7,816 nucleotides of DNA from Methanomicrobium sp. (GTDB lineage: Archaea; Halobacteriota; Methanomicrobia; Methanomicrobiales; Methanomicrobiaceae). Shown piece by piece: positions 6,001-7,816 of this stretch. A model generated the notes under the pieces. That model was not told where the DNA came from. It was given only the letters and a program-made list of their open reading frames with translations, and did not search any database. The position numbers and the translations under genes were made by a program. The first letter of the stretch is position 1; every line of letters starts with the position of its first letter. The DNA lies in the NCBI GenBank assembly GCA_017553245.1, contig JAFZMT010000206.1:1-7816 (forward strand), given 5' to 3'.

Positions 6001-6054
6001 TCGAGTAAATTGAGTACTTACTGATTACAGTACGGATTACACAACAATCAAAAG

Positions 6055-6070
6055 GCGGCATTTTCGCCGC
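6055..6070 (+). promoter_or_regulatory. GC hairpin in the leader of the gene at 6087
   Basis: GCGGC (6055-6059) pairs with GCCGC (6066-6070) around a six-base loop ATTTTC. It is a GC-rich element in an AT-rich leader and ends right where the likely ribosome site AGGA (6071-6074) begins, 12 bases from the ATG. It could shape access of ribosomes to the mRNA. It is short, so a regulatory role is tentative. Confidence 0.4.
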
Positions 6071-6086
6071 AGGATGTTTCAATAAT

Positions 6087-6824
6087 ATGAAGATAAGTGG
6101 TGTCACGATAGGCATATCGCCGCTTCACATACTCGTCGCAGTCTTTTGTCTGAGTCTGTTTACGATTACGGGTATCGGAATGGGCGATTACATAATCATC
6201 GGATGGGGTGTTCTGTTCTCAATCGTCCTTATTGCCATTCCCGCATACAACAGTTACAGCGTCGCAAAGTCATACGAGAAACTTCTGCCCGAATACGAGG
6301 CACAGTCCAAATACTACAGGATTGCCGGTATCCACGACGCAATGCTCGGAAAACCCGTGAGAATCCGCGGAAATGTCGAGAAGATCAAGGGCAGACTGAT
6401 ATGCCGTCCGGCATTCACGGTAAATGACGGCTCCTGCTCAATCGTCGCGCAGCACGGCGCTCCTATCGATCTCGACATAAATGAAGGCGACAAAGTGGAG
6501 ATTGTCGGCATGGTGACAAGGAGATTCACCTTCTTCGGAAAGATGGTGATTCACCTCATCGGCATTAAGAAGGTTGATAAGCTTGAAAACCCCGAGGATG
6601 CCGATAAAAAACGCAGAAAGGGAAGTAAGAACCGCAACCGCGACAACCGCAAAGACAAATCTTCTGACAAGGATTCGGACAAGACTTCGGCAGATTCGAA
6701 GGATTCCGATGACGACGATTCCGAGGACAATTCAAAAGACGATGCGGAAGACGACAACTCAGACGCAGAGGCAGGCGAAACCTCAGAAGACGCGGCTGAG
6801 AAAACTTCCGAAAACAAAGCCTGA
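6087..6824 (+). CDS. Membrane-anchored protein with probable OB-fold and charged C-terminal tail
   Basis: I do not recognise a named family. The 245-residue protein has two hydrophobic segments near the N-terminus, about 12-31 and 34-53, separated by a very short turn (GMG), so both ends of the pair should face the same side. A linker 54-87 with several Tyr and charged residues follows. Residues 88-163 look like an OB-fold: GKPVRIRGNVEKIKG, a strand pair around FTVNDGSCSIVAQ (110-122), then EGDKVEIVGMVTRRF (133-147). Such folds bind nucleic acid or oligosaccharide. The tail is low complexity: basic at 173-191 (Lys/Arg), then acidic Asp/Ser/Glu/Lys at 192-245. The tail's base composition is adenine-rich from Lys, Asp and Asn codons. 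The start ATG at 6087 has AGGA 12 bases upstream. It is flanked by its own promoter and terminator, so it is probably transcribed alone. The function is unknown. Confidence 0.85.
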   Translation: MKISGVTIGISPLHILVAVFCLSLFTITGIGMGDYIIIGWGVLFSIVLIAIPAYNSYSVAKSYEKLLPEYEAQSKYYRIAGIHDAMLGKPVRIRGNVEKIKGRLICRPAFTVNDGSCSIVAQHGAPIDLDINEGDKVEIVGMVTRRFTFFGKMVIHLIGIKKVDKLENPEDADKKRRKGSKNRNRDNRKDKSSDKDSDKTSADSKDSDDDDSEDNSKDDAEDDNSDAEAGETSEDAAEKTSENKA

Positions 6825-6843
6825 TCTGCCTGTATAAGGCAGA
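6825..6843 (+). terminator. 7-bp hairpin immediately after the stop codon
   Basis: TCTGCCT (6825-6831) is exactly complementary to AGGCAGA (6837-6843), with loop GTATA. The stem starts on the base after the TGA. With the oligo-T tracts that follow at 6861-6896 it probably forms the 3' end of the transcript, either as terminator or as protection against exonucleases. Confidence 0.6.
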
Positions 6844-6860
6844 GCACCCGATTCAACAAT

Positions 6861-6896
6861 AACTTTTTTCACAACTTTTCCTGCAACTTTTTCCGC
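6861..6896 (+). terminator. Three tandem 12-base oligo-T units
   Basis: Three consecutive 12-base units, each beginning AACTTTT: AACTTTTTTCAC (6861), AACTTTTCCTGC (6873) and AACTTTTTCCGC (6885). The T-runs are 6, 4 and 5 bases. Repeated short T-runs are effective stop signals for archaeal RNA polymerase, so this is a likely staged terminator for the gene ending at 6824. Confidence 0.6.
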
Positions 6897-6902
6897 AAGT
6901 AG

Positions 6903-6910
6903 TATTTATT
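6903..6910 (+). promoter_or_regulatory. TATA box for the lipoprotein FKBP gene
   Basis: TATTTATT lies 32 bases before the ATG at 6942. A start about 25 bases downstream would fall near 6930, giving a leader of roughly 12 bases that just includes the purine run GGGAA at 6931-6935 as a weak ribosome site. The transcript would thus be nearly leaderless. Confidence 0.45.
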
Positions 6911-6941
6911 CAATCAGCGCCAAACTACAAGGGAACATTGT

Positions 6942-7550
6942 ATGAATAAAATCGGATACATCATAATTTTTGCAGCCCTCGTCATATTGACCGCAATTGC
7001 CGCGGGCTGCACGTCAACGAACGCAAACACGGGGAGCAACGCCGGAGTACAGACGACATCCGACCCGACAAATCCTGCCGCTAACCCGACACAGACCGCC
7101 GCACCCGACACAGACGGAATCGTCAGGGACGGCAACACGGTATCGGTCTACTATGTCGGAACCCTCGACGACGGCACCGTATTTGACAAAAAGGTAAAAG
7201 GAACGGACACGCCGCTTACGTTCACGGTCGGCAGCGGCACCGTGGTCAAAGGCTTCAATAACGCGGTTATCGGCATGAAAGTCGGCGAAACAAAGACCGT
7301 TCACCTCACACCCGATCTGGCATACGGCGAATACAACGATCAGCTGATACAGGAATTTGACAAAAGCATCTTCGGCGACGCCGATCTCGGCACATTCAAC
7401 CCCGGCGATACCGTATATCTCAGATCGGCAAACGGCATCTTCCCCGTAAAGATTTACAGCATCGGCAATAACTCCGTATTTCTGGACTTAAACCACCGAC
7501 TTGCGGGAAAGAACCTCAACTTTGAGATAACCGTAGACTCCGTCAACTGA
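6942..7550 (+). CDS. Exported lipoprotein FKBP-type peptidyl-prolyl isomerase (SlyD-like)
   Basis: A 202-residue protein. The N-terminus is a lipoprotein signal: hydrophobic helix about 5-21 and lipobox A20-A21-G22-C23, so C23 is probably lipid-modified and the protein sits on the outer face of the membrane. Residues 24-57 form a Thr/Asn/Pro/Ala-rich linker. The FKBP domain follows: VSVYYVGTLDDGTVFDKK (67-84), FTVGSGTVVKGFNNAVIGMKVGE (94-116), HLTPDLAYGEYN (121-132), an insert-in-flap segment about 133-180 and the closing strand LNHRLAGKNLNFEI (183-196), which marks the SlyD-like subfamily. Active-site residues are conserved: Y70/Y71, F81, D82, V101-V102, F105 (Trp in FKBP12), Y128 and F194. 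It should speed proline-limited folding of secreted proteins. It has its own TATA box and terminator. ATG 6942 is the only start that gives the full signal peptide. Confidence 0.94.
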   Translation: MNKIGYIIIFAALVILTAIAAGCTSTNANTGSNAGVQTTSDPTNPAANPTQTAAPDTDGIVRDGNTVSVYYVGTLDDGTVFDKKVKGTDTPLTFTVGSGTVVKGFNNAVIGMKVGETKTVHLTPDLAYGEYNDQLIQEFDKSIFGDADLGTFNPGDTVYLRSANGIFPVKIYSIGNNSVFLDLNHRLAGKNLNFEITVDSVN

Positions 7551-7573
7551 AAAGATGCAATACTTCATTAATA

Positions 7574-7595
7574 TTTTTTAACATTTCTTTTTTTT
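7574..7595 (+). terminator. Double oligo-T terminator after the lipoprotein FKBP gene
   Basis: T-runs of six (7574-7579) and eight (7588-7595) bases lie 24 and 38 bases past the stop codon. This is a typical archaeal intrinsic terminator without an obvious hairpin. Confidence 0.7.
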
Positions 7596-7638
7596 AAGGC
7601 ATTTATTGAAATCCGGCAAACAGATCTGCAAATCAGAC

Positions 7639-7773
7639 CTGCAAAAAACTGCCGATAATCCTGAAAAAACTGCCATTATACTGCAAAAAAACTGCCAATA
7701 TACTGCAAAAAAACTGCCAATATACTGCAAAAAAAACTGCCAATATACTGCCAATAACTGCAAAAAATAAGTG
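7639..7773. repeat. 22-base A-tract tandem repeat array
   Basis: Units start at 7639, 7661, 7681, 7703 and 7725, with partial units at 7748 and 7758. The units at 7681 and 7703 are identical and 22 bases long; that at 7725 has one extra A; the first two are more diverged. Each unit has two 11-base halves, CTGCAAAAAAA and CTGCCAATATA, so CTGC recurs every turn and an A6-A8 tract every two turns. Phased A-tracts of this kind bend DNA. Translation of the minus strand gives a 61-codon frame that only reflects the repeat and is not called a gene. Confidence 0.9.
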
Positions 7774-7781
7774 TTGCAATA

Positions 7782-7816
7782 AATTTGGGTTGAATTTGGG
7801 TTGAATTTGGGTTAAA
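7782..7816. repeat. 11-base tandem repeat running off the right edge
   Basis: AATTTGGGTTG occurs at 7782-7792 and 7793-7803, then AATTTGGGTTA at 7804-7814, right at the window end. The unit differs in sequence from the neighbouring 22-base array but shares the 11-base period. More copies may lie beyond the window. Confidence 0.8.

Noticed and set aside
6023..6041. GATTACA repeated 12 bases apart
   Set aside because: Two 7-base copies in AT-rich leader sequence are too short to separate from chance.
6074..6085. Three-codon mini-frame ATG-TTT-CAA-TAA before the OB-fold gene
   Set aside because: It has no distinct ribosome site and such a tiny frame arises easily by chance.
7578..7763. 61-codon minus-strand frame with repeated aromatic residues
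   Set aside because: It is a direct translation of the A-tract tandem array; 22-base units shift frame each copy and no ribosome site is present.
7639..7816. CRISPR array
   Set aside because: Units are contiguous without unique spacers and are only 22 or 11 bases long.

Overview
The window reads as chromosomal DNA of a methanogenic archaeon, most likely of the order Methanomicrobiales. The support is a formate channel of the FdhC type, archaeal FKBP/SlyD-like prolyl isomerases, an archaeosine-synthase (ArcS) type core motif, TATA-box promoters and oligo-T terminators, together with a bacterial-type UvrB/UvrC pair, which many methanogens carry. No rRNA, tRNA, CRISPR array, transposase or phage gene was found. 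The order-level placement is an inference from gene content; no species is claimed.

Layout. (1) Bases 1-3317, plus strand: the 3' part of uvrC (its GIY-YIG nuclease domain lies off the left edge), a 96-base gap with a perfect 8-bp hairpin overlapping a TATA-like stretch, then complete uvrB. (2) Bases 3382-4609, minus strand, convergent to uvrB: a two-gene operon in which a cytosolic SlyD-like FKBP is followed after 10 bases by a small protein carrying the complete ArcS catalytic motif PC-x3-KPY-x2-S-x2-H. (3) Bases 4610-4995: a 386-base AT-rich divergent intergenic region with an 11-base tandem repeat, a TATA box, a 14-bp palindrome at the expected fdhC transcription start and other repeats. 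(4) Bases 4996-5874: fdhC, a formate/nitrite-family channel with its own oligo-T terminator. (5) Bases 5875-6824: a promoter with two 18-base near-identical repeats exactly 30 bases apart, then a two-helix membrane protein with a probable OB-fold and a long charged tail. (6) Bases 6942-7550: a secreted lipoprotein FKBP. (7) Bases 7551-7816: a terminator, an A-tract-phased 22-base tandem array and a second, 11-base tandem array running off the right edge.

How the genes relate. UvrC and UvrB are two of the three nucleotide-excision-repair proteins; UvrA is not in view. The ArcS-like gene points to tRNA G15 archaeosine modification, and its FKBP partner may be a folding helper. FdhC brings in formate for methanogenesis. 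The lipoprotein FKBP would act outside the membrane, so the window has one inside and one outside prolyl isomerase of the same subfamily. The most unusual material is the ArcS-core protein without the other ArcS domains, and the recurrence of about 11-base (or 22-base) tandem repeats in several intergenic regions.
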